From NCBI GenBank assembly GCA_022661535.1, contig JAKULF010000005.1:3782001-3846000 (forward strand): 64,000 nucleotides of DNA. Direction: 5' to 3'. Position 1 is the first letter of the stretch, and the number at the start of each line of letters is the position of its first letter. A model generated the notes under the pieces. It was not told the origin of the DNA, ran no database searches, and was given only the letters and a program-made list of their open reading frames with translations. This DNA comes from Eutypa lata. Lineage: Eukaryota > Ascomycota > Sordariomycetes > Xylariales > Diatrypaceae. Shown here piece by piece: positions 44,249 to 54,827 of the stretch. The position numbers were made by a program, and so were the translations under genes.

Positions 44249-46221
44249 ATGGACTCGTATCTTCACCTTGGACATGTCCCAGCCTCAGAGGCACGGCTAG
44301 TCAGTGACCGGCCAATCGATGCTGCGAGACCTCTTAAGGCGATCTACATTGGAGCAGGGGTCTCCGGTATCCTCGGGGCGATTCTGTTTCGGGAGATGGT
44401 GCCCTCTCTAGAATTGGCCATTTACGAGAAGAACCCAGAGTTAGGAGGCACTTGGTACGAGAATAGGTAAATGCCATCACATCTTAATACAGGTCGAACT
44501 TAGATAGCTAACATGCAATTAGATACCCTGGCTGTGCTTGTGGTAAGCTATAGCCTTGATTTGTGCAATAGAGGATTCATATACTAATTCTTTTAGATAT
44601 CCCATCTCACTCCTATCAGTTGACATTCGAGTCATGGACTGACTGGAGTTCTTTCTATGCTAATGCACCCGAGATCTTGGAATACTGGAAGAGGGTTTCT
44701 GACAAATACGATGTTCGAAAACATATGCATTTCCAGCACAAGTGCATCGAGGCTGCGTGGGATGAGTCCCGCTCAAAGTGGAAAGTGAAGCTTCTAAGAA
44801 CCGACACCGACTCCCCAACAATTGTTGAGGACGAAGCCGATGTTCTTATTACAGGGACTGGGCTCTTGAATGAATGGAAATGGCCGTCAATTAAGGGGTT
44901 ACAAGACTATAAGGGAGAATTATTGCACACGGCCAACTGGAACGAGGCATTCGACCCAACTGTAAGTGATGATACACGTCATTGCTATAACCAGGAATAT
45001 TAACAACTCCTCTAGGGTAAAAGTGTTGCAGTCATTGGGGCGGGTAGTAGCGGTATCCAGGTTGTTCCTGCTATTGTCGACAAAGTCAAGTCAATGGACC
45101 ACTACGTCCGAGGAAAAACCTGGATCTCCAACCAAATAAGCGAGGACCTGCTAAAAGAACGAGCACAAGACGATAACTCGTCTAATTTCCAGTATACCCA
45201 GACAGAAATGGAGTCCTGGAAGCTGAATCGCGAGGCCTACATCAAATACAGGAAGACCTTGGAATTCGGCCTGCAAGGGAGCTACAAAGTGACCCAGCGA
45301 GAAAACCCCCGCCACACGGCGGCTCGCGTTCAGTATGAGCAGACTATGCGGCAACGCCTGGCTGGGAAGCCTGAGCTGGCCGAGCTCCTGATTCCCGACT
45401 TCCCGCCTCTTTGTAAAAGGCTGACGCCCGGTCCCGGCTACCTCGAGGCCCTGACCGCCCCTCATGTTAACGTCATCTCGGAGCGGATCTCCAATATCGA
45501 CGCTGAAGGTGTTGTCACTGCTGATGGTGTGAGTCACCCGGTCGACGCTATCGTCTGCGCGACAGGGTTCGAGACATCCCCTGGCGCTGGATTTCCTATT
45601 TACGGCCGCGACGGCATCAATCTGCGGAATAAGTACGCCGTGCGACCGAAGAGCTACCTTGGTGTGTGTACCGACAACTTTCCGAACTTTTTCCAGTCAC
45701 TTGGCCCGAACTCGTTCCTGGGATCGGGTAGTCTTCTCCTGTCGATGGAGCAAACCCATCGCTACATTGGGCAAGTCCTTCAACGGCTAGCGTATGGCAA
45801 CGTGAAGACGATTGAGCCGAAGCGCAAACAGGTGGACAACTTTACGAACTACTGTGATGAATATTTCCAGAGGACGGTCTACACAACGGACTGCGTGAGC
45901 TGGTACAAGCAAGCTCCCCCGGGCTCTTCGGTGGAGGAACAGAAGAGAGCGAGAATCACGGCGCTGTGGCCTGGGAGCAGCGTCCACGCGCTGAAAGCCT
46001 TGGAGACCCCTAGGTGGGAGGACTACGATATGGAGACGGTAGATAATAATGATTTTGGTTGGTTTGGCAATGGATACACAGTGGCCGACCAAAACATCGA
46101 CCCCACCAACTCCGAACCATTGACGTGGTATCTGAACAACACTCGCTTCTTGCACGAGAGCCTTGACCCGGATGTTGAAAAGGGTATGAAATCGGATGGC
46201 GACAGTGGCGTGTGGGAATAG
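44249..46221 (+). CDS. FAD-dependent Baeyer-Villiger monooxygenase
   Basis: Four exons: 44249-44466, a 20-nt microexon 44523-44542, 44597-44961 and 45016-46221, giving 602 aa. The microexon is needed to make ENRYPGCACDIPSHSYQ, the conserved FAD-contact block of class B monooxygenases. The FAD Rossmann motif is GAGVSGI near residue 37 and the NADPH motif is GAGSSGI in exon 4. The Baeyer-Villiger fingerprint (FxGxxxHxxxW) appears as YKGELLHTANWN, with Tyr in place of the first Phe. Such enzymes insert oxygen next to a ketone to make an ester or lactone, often in secondary metabolism or catabolism. Neighbours are a YAT-type permease (0.7 kb downstream) and a cupin protein; no polyketide or terpene synthase is nearby, so the substrate cannot be named. 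Confidence 0.9.
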
Positions 46222-46882
46222 TGGTACTGTTGCCTTGTCAACCTATGTATTTCACTAAAGAATAGATAATTACATCTAAACTCCTATGAATACAGATTGA
46301 GCTATTTTGAAGAATACTGTCACTATTCTATTCGAGCGTGCTATTCAGTGAATTGGAACATCATCTATGGTTCTTCATTTCTCTCCATAGTTAGTACCTC
46401 TAGTTCAGATGACTGTTGTCAAGACTACCCCGAACTGAGCAAGTCCATAACACCTCCGGGCTAAGTGGATGTTTTCCTATGAAGAGAGACGTCATCTCCA
46501 TCTACAGAGGTCAACCACCTTATCTGCCGAAGAATACGAAACAGGGGGGTTTCCTGCGCGATCTACAACTAAGTGGCGACGAGCTTATCAACCTGAAAGT
46601 GCGGACGCGTTGCTCGGTGATGGAAGCCGACGCTAACAGACGCACATGAAGTCTTAGTTTCCACCTGCAACAACCTTATCATAGGGGCCCCATAATCCCA
46701 AGATAACTAAGAAATCCGGGGTAAGGCAAACCAAGTCATCTAACTAGAGGCCGTGCGACTAGGCCCACATTGAACATGTCGTTGTGGCATTTATACGCGC
46801 CGCGTCCACGTTCCTCGAGACTGACTCGAAGTCAAGCTCCTAGTCTATCATCTTCACTTTCATAACATCTCTTCATGCTACA
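46222..46882. other. Intergenic, 0.66 kb, promoter of the permease gene
   Basis: Only a short low-quality ORF. No motif shared with the proline cluster was seen. Confidence 0.5.
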
Positions 46883-48639
46883 ATGGGTGATATTAAGACC
46901 GAAAAACCAGACCTGGGCTTTGAGCCAACCAAAACGGCCTCGAGAACCATTGGCGATGTCAGCAATATCAGTGCGCCTATCGGCAATGTCGACCAGCTCC
47001 AACGCCGTCTCGGTAACCGACAAATCCAACTCATTGCGATCGGAGGCTCCATCGGCACCGGCCTGTTCGTCAACATCGGCACTGGTTTGGCAAAGGGTGG
47101 CCCTGCGATTCTTCTGACTGGGATGATTGTATACTGCTGCTTTATGGCTTTCGTTAACAACTGTATGGCTGAGATGGCTACGTTGATGCCGGTCAGTGGA
47201 GGGTTCATCCGCATGGCAGGCAAGTGGGTTGATCCAGCGCTGGGTTTTGCTGCCGGGTGGAACTTCTTTCTTTATGAAGCTATCCTTATCCCCTTCGAAA
47301 CCACGGCGTTGAGTGTTGTGTTGACATACTGGAGAGATGATATACCACCGGGTGCAGTTACTGCCGGTGTTATTGTCTTATATGGGTTAGTCCTCACCCC
47401 TTCGCCGTTTTCACGAGTTACGACTAATCTATTTATTCTTTTTCATACAGAGTTTTCAATATCCTCGCCGTTAAATTCTACGGAGAAGCCGAGTTCTGGC
47501 TGTCGAGTGGTAAGGTGATGCTGGTGTTTATGTTGTTCTTGTTCACCTTCTTCACCATGGTGGGTCTCAACCCTCAACGTGATGCCTATGGGTTTCGCTA
47601 CTGGTCCGACCCAGGCCCAATCGCAGAGTGGCATACTACAGGAAGCCTTGGCCGTTTTGAAGGATTTTTGAATGTGCTTTGGGTGGCCTCTTTCATTGTT
47701 GTTGGGCCAGAATACCTTTCCATGGCATCTGCCGAGTCGAAACTACCCCGGACATACATGAAATCCGCCTTCAAGACAGTTTATTTCCGTTTCGGTCTGT
47801 TTTTCATTGGCGGAGCGCTGGCTACCGGTATTATTCTTCCATATAACGACCCCACGCTCCGGAATATTGTTACCGGAGACGGAGGCAGCGGCACAGCAGC
47901 AGCTTCGCCATACGTCATTGCAATGAAAAACCTCGGAATCAAAGTCCTTCCTGACATTGTCAATGCGCTCATATTCACAAGCATCTTTTCAGCCGGAAAC
48001 ACATACATGTTCTGCGCCATCCGAAGTCTTTACGGAATGGCTCTGGAAGGCAGCGCCCCGAAGATCTTGACCAAGTGCACGAAGGATGGCGTGCCGATCT
48101 ATTGCTTCGCCGTAACGATGATGTTCCCATTTCTCGCATTTCTGCAACTTTCGAGCAGTTCATTGGTGGTCTTGCAGTATTTTGTGAATCTCGTCACGGC
48201 CGGCTGTGTGATCAGCTATATTTTCATCTGCATCACCTACATTCGCTTCCACCGTGCTTGCGTCGTACAAGGCATCGACAGGAAGACTTTCCCCTACTAT
48301 GGATACTTCCAGCCCTATGGAGCATGGATTGGCCTTTGCTTCACAGTCTTCGTGGTTCTGGGCTATGGATACTCGAGCTTTACACCTTGGAATGTCACCA
48401 ATTTCTTTTCATTCTACACGATGGTTATCATTGCCGTTGTCGCATACACTGGTTGGAAACTCATCCATAAGACGAAGGTCGTCCCTCCTGAAGAGGTCGA
48501 TCTTGTCTGGGAGAAGCCTGCCATAGATGCATACGAAGAATTATGTGAGGAAATACCATCTGGATTTTGGTCCGAGATACTTGAAATGGTCAGTTGGCGC
48601 CGAAAGAGCCCCGGTGGTGGAGATGCCCAAGGCATTTGA
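46883..48639 (+). CDS. APC-superfamily amino acid permease (YAT type)
   Basis: Two exons, 46883-47385 and 47451-48639, with a 65-bp intron (GTTAGT...CATACAG, branch-like GACTAAT), 563 aa. The first helix carries RQIQLIAIGGSIGTGLFVNIG, the hallmark of fungal amino-acid permeases. EMATLMPVSGGFIRMAGKWVDPALGFAAGWNFF follows, and SFIVVGPEYLSMASAESKLPRTYM matches helix 6. The C-terminal part retains SSFTPWNVTNFFSFY. Twelve hydrophobic segments are expected, with a cytosolic C-terminus. It imports amino acids with protons at the plasma membrane. Substrate unknown. This is the family to which PrnB-type proline permeases belong, yet it lies over 20 kb from the proline cluster and its promoter has no CGG-N-CCG site. 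Confidence 0.9.
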
Positions 48640-49451
48640 GCAGTTCAGCAGAACGTGGTCTCCTGAAATAGTTACAAGTTACCTGGAATCATTATGAGAA
48701 CCTCGTGGAATATATTTAGCATCTTAGCAAGCATTCTCTCACACACTTTGCGATACGGAAGGAACATCGCTGAATGTAAAGTAAAGTAAATAAATTAGAC
48801 CATGTCGTGTTTATGTACTTAATACATATATTGATTGGTTATCACTGCTTATCCTTACTCCCTTTAAAGTCCAAGGGCATGATTATTTCTGATCAAGATG
48901 GGTCAAGGCGTTCTATTGGTCTATGAAACACTGCATGACACTGATCTGAGCTAAGTATAATCAGTTGTGGTCCCTCACCTTTATACTTAACACCTATTTA
49001 TTCCTCATCGTCTCCGCCCTGGAGGTTCCACTTCTCTCTGCTCTTAATTAGTAACTTAGAGAGGCATCACCGTAGAGTTATAGTCATTATAAACAAGAAG
49101 CATAGGCCTGTACAGGATGACTCGAAGACTTTCGTTAGGATTTGAAAAATATTCCTGTAAGAACTGAGCACAGCCAAGTTAGTGTTAGGTAACCGGCTCT
49201 TCCAATGAAGTTCAGCTGACTTGACTCTGCGCCAACTGGTCTCTGACGTAGGTGTCTTGGAATGTGGCTTGCGATCCCGGCGTGCCGGTAAATTGAATAT
49301 TCAGAATGAATATATGCTGCTGAAAAGGTTCAAGTTCATCAGCTCGGGGCATTGGGATTAACGAATCAGGTATATAACGAGATTATCGACGGTAGATTTC
49401 CATTCGTAAGAATAACGTGTCAAAACCATTATGACGCTTAATATATTTTAC
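48640..49451. other. Intergenic, left part of a 1.8-kb gene-free block
   Basis: 3' flank of the permease gene. No gene found. It runs directly into the tandem repeat. Confidence 0.5.
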
Positions 49452-49874
49452 TGATGATAATACTCGGTCCCTAGGGAAAGAAGTCGATATGGTTACCTAA
49501 AATCCCTTCTGCATTAGATACCTACTTAGGTATATGCACCTGCGTCTGTCATCTGAGACAGTGAGTAGTACGATAATAAAACAAGACTTGATGATAATAC
49601 TCGGTCCCTAGGGAAAGAAGTCGATATGGTTACCTAAAATCCCTTCTGCATTAGATACCTACTTAGGTATATGCACCTGCGTCTGTCATCTGAGACAGTG
49701 AGTAGTACGATAATAAAACAAGACTTGATGATAATACTCGGTCCCTAGGGAAAGAAGTCGATATGGTTACCTAAAATCCCTTCTGCATTAGATACCTACT
49801 TAGGTATATGCACCTGCGTCTGTCATCTGAGACAGTGAGTAGTACGATAATAAAACAAGACTTGATGATAATAC
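49452..49874. repeat. 137-bp tandem repeat, three full copies plus a 12-bp stub
   Basis: Units start at 49452, 49589 and 49726, with a partial fourth at 49863-49874 (TGATGATAATAC). By eye the three copies are identical, so the expansion is recent or homogenised. Each unit contains two short inverted repeats: ATACCTA-CT-TAGGTAT, and CTGTC-ATCTGA-GACAG. No ORF runs through the array. Confidence 0.95.
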
Positions 49875-49955
49875 GAAGGGGACTTGGTTTGATCTACTAA
49901 CGCAGATACTTGAGACACACAGTGCGCTATGCCCGCGACTTAAGCATCACCCAAC

Positions 49956-50211
49956 CTGTCAGTGCCGGATAGAAACCGAACGAGTCTAAATGTACCTCAC
50001 GTAACTCACTTATTCAAAACATACCATACTATACAACTTAATGCATAAACAATCATTTGAAAAACGTTAAAATATAAAGAATTGAAATTAAAATACTCGA
50101 TAAGTTCCAAATTTTTATTCTCTTAATTATTCAATAAGTTGTGCTTGGTAGAAATGAAGAGATTTGATAAGGTACATTGAAACTCGTTCGGTTTCTATCC
50201 GGCACTGACAG
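49956..50211. mobile_element. 256-bp MITE with long terminal inverted repeats and 5-bp target duplication
   Basis: The left end begins CTGTCAGTGCCGGATAGAAA at 49956, and the right end (50182-50211) is its exact inverted copy for 30 bp. Similarity continues imperfectly for about 15 bp more, to near 50 bp in all. The flanks are CCAAC at 49951-49955 and CCAAC at 50212-50216, a direct 5-bp duplication. The interior is very AT-rich and has no ORF. The structure fits a non-autonomous DNA transposon. The 5-bp duplication does not match the TA of Tc1/mariner or the 8 bp of hAT, so the superfamily is open. Confidence 0.85.
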
Positions 50212-50429
50212 CCAACCTGAAGACTTAAGACAGCGGCGCCGGCTAGAGGGATCTGTAGTCCTCAGCTAACAGGCCATTTTAATACTACTGTCGAACCCCC
50301 TCATACATATTTCCCCTTTCTTCCTCGCCCTCTCCGTTCCAGGCTTTAATATAAAATGCGTGTAGACTAGTTCATACATCAGCCTTTAACTGTTGCGATT
50401 GGAATCAATCTGACATGTAATACACCCCT

Positions 50430-51536
50430 TTGCAATCACACATGATAAACATTATAATAATTATTGTTGTATTGTACAGTTCCAAAATAATGGTGAACTC
50501 ACGACGGCCTTTTAGCTTATATGCACAGTTGAGAAACATACTAGGAGGTGTTGTCCCAATTTCGTTTCGGGGAGTGGGTTGGCTTCTCTCAATATTCCTT
50601 CTACTAAGCTTTCTTCTTTTAAGTCGTTTTTCATATGTCACGAAGACTGAAATCTCTATATATTGTGAGTTTCTTGATCCTGATGTCCTATCTCCAGGGA
50701 TTAATCTAATAGTGGATATCCTATCACTTTCACCAGCTGAAGATTTGCCCCTCCACTTACAATCCTTCCCTAAGAAGATCTGGCAAAGTTGGAAAGATGA
50801 TGCGGATGACCCTACAGATCGAACCGTTGGTTTTCCACACCGATGGCGGATGTTGAACCCCCAGCATCGCTATGAACGCCTCACCGATGCTAATAGCGAT
50901 GCCTACGTTAAAGATAATTTCGCTCCTGATGTCTCCGATCTATTTCTTGGCCTAACAGACCCCATACTACGTGCTGACTTTCTGAGATACTTGGTCATGG
51001 TCAAGGAAGGTGGCTTATGGGCAGACATCGACGTTCTTCCACATCAACCCATTTCATCCTGGATCCCAGAGGAATACCTCAATGTGACAAACCTCGTGAT
51101 CGGCATCGAGAACGACCATCACAAACAGCCGATATGGCCCGACATGCCGTATTCTGTTCAGCTTGCTCAGTACACGATACTATCGAAGCCGAGACATCCC
51201 GCGCTGGTACGGCTCGTCCGTCAAGTGAGGCACAACCTAGACGAGTTACTTCGAGAACCTCGGCAAAGAATATCATTCGAGGACGTCATGGCCACGACAG
51301 GTCCCTTTGTGTTTACCAAGGTTCTGATGGAATACTTCTCGGAGGTCTCTGGCAAGGAACATACTGGAGATGAGCTCGACAATCTTCAAGGTCCTAGGCT
51401 GATTGGCGATGTCTTAGTGTTGCCCAAAGATAGCTTTGGTTGGCTGCCCCATGAGCATTCGTATGAGAATGGGGACGCATCTATCTTTGTTGAACACTTG
51501 TTCATGGGGTCTTGGAGGAGTAGTCACCCAGGTTGA
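50430..51536 (+). CDS. Och1-like (GT32) glycosyltransferase, membrane-anchored
   Basis: Single exon, 368 aa from 50430; MVNSRRPF at 50490 is an alternative start. A hydrophobic anchor (GWLLSIFLLLSFLLLSRF) precedes the luminal domain, as expected for a type II Golgi protein. The catalytic part carries PKKIWQSWK and the DXD sugar-nucleotide signature in RADFLRYLVMVKEGGLWADIDV, the conserved pattern of GT32 alpha-1,6-mannosyltransferases and capsular sugar-binding relatives. ATTGPFVFTKVLMEY and the late FVEHLFMGSWR also fit. It probably adds mannose to N-glycans or glycolipids in the Golgi. Acceptor unknown. It starts 0.2 kb to the right of the MITE. Confidence 0.85.
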   Translation: MQSHMINIIIIIVVLYSSKIMVNSRRPFSLYAQLRNILGGVVPISFRGVGWLLSIFLLLSFLLLSRFSYVTKTEISIYCEFLDPDVLSPGINLIVDILSLSPAEDLPLHLQSFPKKIWQSWKDDADDPTDRTVGFPHRWRMLNPQHRYERLTDANSDAYVKDNFAPDVSDLFLGLTDPILRADFLRYLVMVKEGGLWADIDVLPHQPISSWIPEEYLNVTNLVIGIENDHHKQPIWPDMPYSVQLAQYTILSKPRHPALVRLVRQVRHNLDELLREPRQRISFEDVMATTGPFVFTKVLMEYFSEVSGKEHTGDELDNLQGPRLIGDVLVLPKDSFGWLPHEHSYENGDASIFVEHLFMGSWRSSHPG

Positions 51537-53328
51537 TGGTATTGGCTTTTGTATAGCCACACTCTTTCATTCCAAATCTTCGAAACCTCATAGAAAACAT
51601 GCCATGCCCTTCTCGACTTTAACGGTATTATGCATGGTGACACGCTATACACTGAAATTGGTCTTTTCTCCATTTTCCAGGACGTATCGTCTTGATAGTT
51701 GGGCATGCCAAAAATTACATAGAATTCTCGGAATAAATACGAGGAAGGGTCCGTCATTTCAATCTGTCCTGGACCCTGATTTAAAAGTGACCATTTCAGT
51801 TTTTGCTAATGGTACGTTACGCAGGAATTTCTACATCCGCAAACCACACCCGCATATCACATCCGCAATCTTGAAGTTAGGCTACGCATTGCACGTCTCG
51901 TTCTAGCTAGGCGACCAGTAGAGCATATCATCAGTCCACCAAACCGCACTTTGACCCTTCGAGCTGAACGCAACTAAAACCATGGCTGGTCCAGGTCTTA
52001 GATTACTGCCTAGGACATGCGCTTGTATACAAGCATACACGCAGTGAAAGCAGTTACCGCATTTATTGTAATGCCGGCAACGACCTGTGGATGTCTTCTA
52101 GAGTTATACCTGCCGTCTGTTGCCTACTCTATACTCACACTGCCAAATACTAAGGGGAGTCATCGCACTGATGCGATGATAAAGTAATGCGTCTATTGGA
52201 AGAGGTCGAAAGAAGAACGAGGCAGATGGAAGAGATCTCCATGGCTCTTCGATTTAGCGTGGATCGGATGCTTCAGAAAGCTAGGTCTTTTTCCGACACT
52301 GGTAGCCCCTACATCATAGCCCCAAGTGTAGTCCGATTGGGGGGTTCCATGGGGACGGGAGCACAATTCCCACCACAGACTTGCCTCAAATACCGATCCC
52401 TAGTATCCTGGCTTAGGTCGCCAGGTATCTTTTGATGGCACAGTAATTTGATTTCCAGGGCCATATTCGGTTTCACTTGATAGAATAGAATTTGTCTTTG
52501 GCGGAGGACATGTTAGTCTCACAGAAGACATCGATTCGTTCTGTAGATAGGTCTTATGTTACATTCAGCTAATATATAGCTACAGAGCATACAATAATAC
52601 TGGAAAGTGATATTTATCTAGCTGAAAGAAAAATTCGTATACGGTACAAACCGAACATTATATAACGGAACTTAGTGGTAAGCTCCGGAATAAGGCAATT
52701 CCTGCTCCATGCACCTTATGTAATCACTTTCTTATAGGGGGTCCTATACATGACAGGTTGGTATCATGAACTAAATCTATGCTTCTTACCGACAGGTTAT
52801 CTACAAACTGCATGGGCCCCTGTGACTTAGCATGTTAAATCTCCCCTTAGTAGGTTAATACCAAATCCTTTAGAGGATCCTTGACAGTATACCTTCCTTA
52901 TGTGGGTTTCTCGTGAGGGGTACTTTAGGTAACCTTTGCTAATGCACACAGGTACGTGCGTAAGGTGCCAATATCTCGACATAAACACATCATAATCTGT
53001 AGTATCCCTGAGTACTACAACATAAGGATCCGGTAACACGTTAAAATAGGACTTTAGTGTCCCCCGCATTTATTCCTGTTTTCTAGCAAAAGGTGCTTAG
53101 ACTCGGGATAGGCAAGTACAAAGGAAATGTATAGTAACTATCCCACCATGCTGGCATCTACATACTGCAATACCAGAGGGCTACTGCATAAAAGAATACT
53201 ATTGAAAAGGATTAAAGAATCTAACCTTTCCTAAGTCCCCTCTCTCTGATTTTTTTTTGTTCTCTACATCAATCAACCTTTTGTTGTAAAAACGTTTAAC
53301 CTTTTAAGCACCACTGTTACTAGAAGCC
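51537..53328. other. Intergenic, 1.8 kb
   Basis: Two ORFs (to 51906, and 52187-52435) lack domain signatures. The first is only the extended shadow of the glycosyltransferase 3' end. I see nothing else. Confidence 0.5.
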
Positions 53329-54471
53329 ATGGAATCTCTTCAGCACAGAACAATTAACACGTCGCGAGGTTTTACATATTCGTATTACATTTCAGAGCCT
53401 GTCAGTTCTAAACCGACGCTGCTTCTCCAACATGGATTCCCCGATGATGCTCTCCTTTGGAACGGCATCGCAGCCAAATTGACACAATATCGTCTTGTGG
53501 TGCCGGACCTTCTCGGCTACTCCGGGACTTCCAAGCCCACCGACCCAGCTGCCGTAAGTAATTTCGTTGTTATTCTCTTCCCTCTGTAGCTAGGTTTCGT
53601 GCTTCAAGCTACCTAAGGGGGCATGTTCGGGGACCTTGTGGTCCTGAACTTCTCTCACTCCTCTGTAGATTATCTTCAACGGGGAATTACTGACTCAGAA
53701 TCTCAGTACAGCTATGCCGGGCAGACTCAAGATCTGGTAGAAATCCTAGATGCCGAAGGAATTGACAAGGTCATATCGGTCGGGCATGATTTTGGGGCAA
53801 TTGTGGCCCAACGGTTTTACAACTATCACCAGGACAGGGTTGAGGGTCTGGTCCTGCTGAATGTTGGCTATCATTTGCCGCCTGATGCCCCGCCCGACTT
53901 GGAGAAAACGAATGCCCTCGCAGAGAAGCTGTTTGGGTATCGTGCCCTTGCGTATCAAGAGTTCTTTGTTACGGACGAAGCACCCGCACTGCTCAAGGCA
54001 CACCTAAACCGCTTCTACGAGGCAATCTACGGTGCTCCACCCGACTGGACGAAGGAGATATTCTGTGCAAGGGATAAACTGCGCAAGTGGCTACTCGATG
54101 AGAACCGGGAGGTCGAGCTGTTAAGCTACGCCCAAGATCCGGCATTCCGACGGACGTTCATAGAACGCTTCCAGCGCGATGGCTTCGATGCCCCTCTTTG
54201 TTACTACAAAGCTGAAAACTCGAATGTGCAGTACGACGCAAACAAAGGCCTTGAGAAGGATAGCCTGATCGTGAAGGTTCCCGTCCTGTACATTGCGTGC
54301 ACCCTGGACCCTGTGTGCCTTCCAGTGCTGATGGCTCCAGCCAAGCAAGGGGGCTTTCTGCCCGACTTGGAGGAAGCTACCATTGACAGTCGCCACTGGT
54401 CCCCGTTTGAAAAGCCAGATGAAATTTCGGTGTTGGTGTCATCGTTTCTTGAGAGGAGATTTGCGTCTTAA
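53329..54471 (+). CDS. Alpha/beta hydrolase, epoxide-hydrolase-like
   Basis: Exon 1 53329-53553, intron 53554-53706 (153 bp, GTAAGT...CTCAG), exon 2 53707-54471, 329 aa. The acceptor was chosen because TDPAA/YSYAGQTQDLVEILDAEGI restores the usual spacing, and a nearer AG at 53669 breaks the frame. The oxyanion motif is HGFPDD. The nucleophile elbow is VGHDFGA with Asp as nucleophile, the epoxide hydrolase/haloalkane dehalogenase type. The acid is probably in CTLDPVC and the His in SRHWSPFEKP. LLGYSGTSKPTDP is the typical epoxide-hydrolase loop. It opens epoxides to diols, probably in the cytosol. Substrate unknown. There is no cap-domain tyrosine pair that I can place with certainty. Confidence 0.85.
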
Positions 54472-54827
54472 TGGGGATACGACCCTGTAGCGTTGCCCTA
54501 CTTGTGATGTAAACAAGAGCACAAGTGCCTTTAGAATGGCACAGGGAGGATCTGTCTTTATAGCGCTCTACATGATATAACTCATGCGGTTACATCGGAG
54601 GCTCCGAAAACGCTTTATTAAGATCTGCCATACGAAGTGTGGAGTTCGACTATGTGATATAAGTTATTATAATGAAATCTATCGTCCTCGTGCCTATTGA
54701 CCACAGTATCTCTAGAAATTCCCCAACCGGCGTAGCTGTCTCTTTATCCGCACACATGCCCATAGATCAGTAGATACAAGTGCTTCTTACATCTTTCACC
54801 CACCTAGTGAACAGCAAGGAAGTCCCT
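54472..54827. other. Intergenic between convergent genes, 0.36 kb
   Basis: Between epoxide hydrolase (+) and the C2H2 gene (-). Nothing supported. Confidence 0.5.

Noticed and set aside
52187..52435. 82-codon ORF with a helical start (MRLLEEVERRTRQMEEISMALR)
   Set aside because: Short, no domain, no conserved neighbour. The helical part could be chance; kept out of the gene list.
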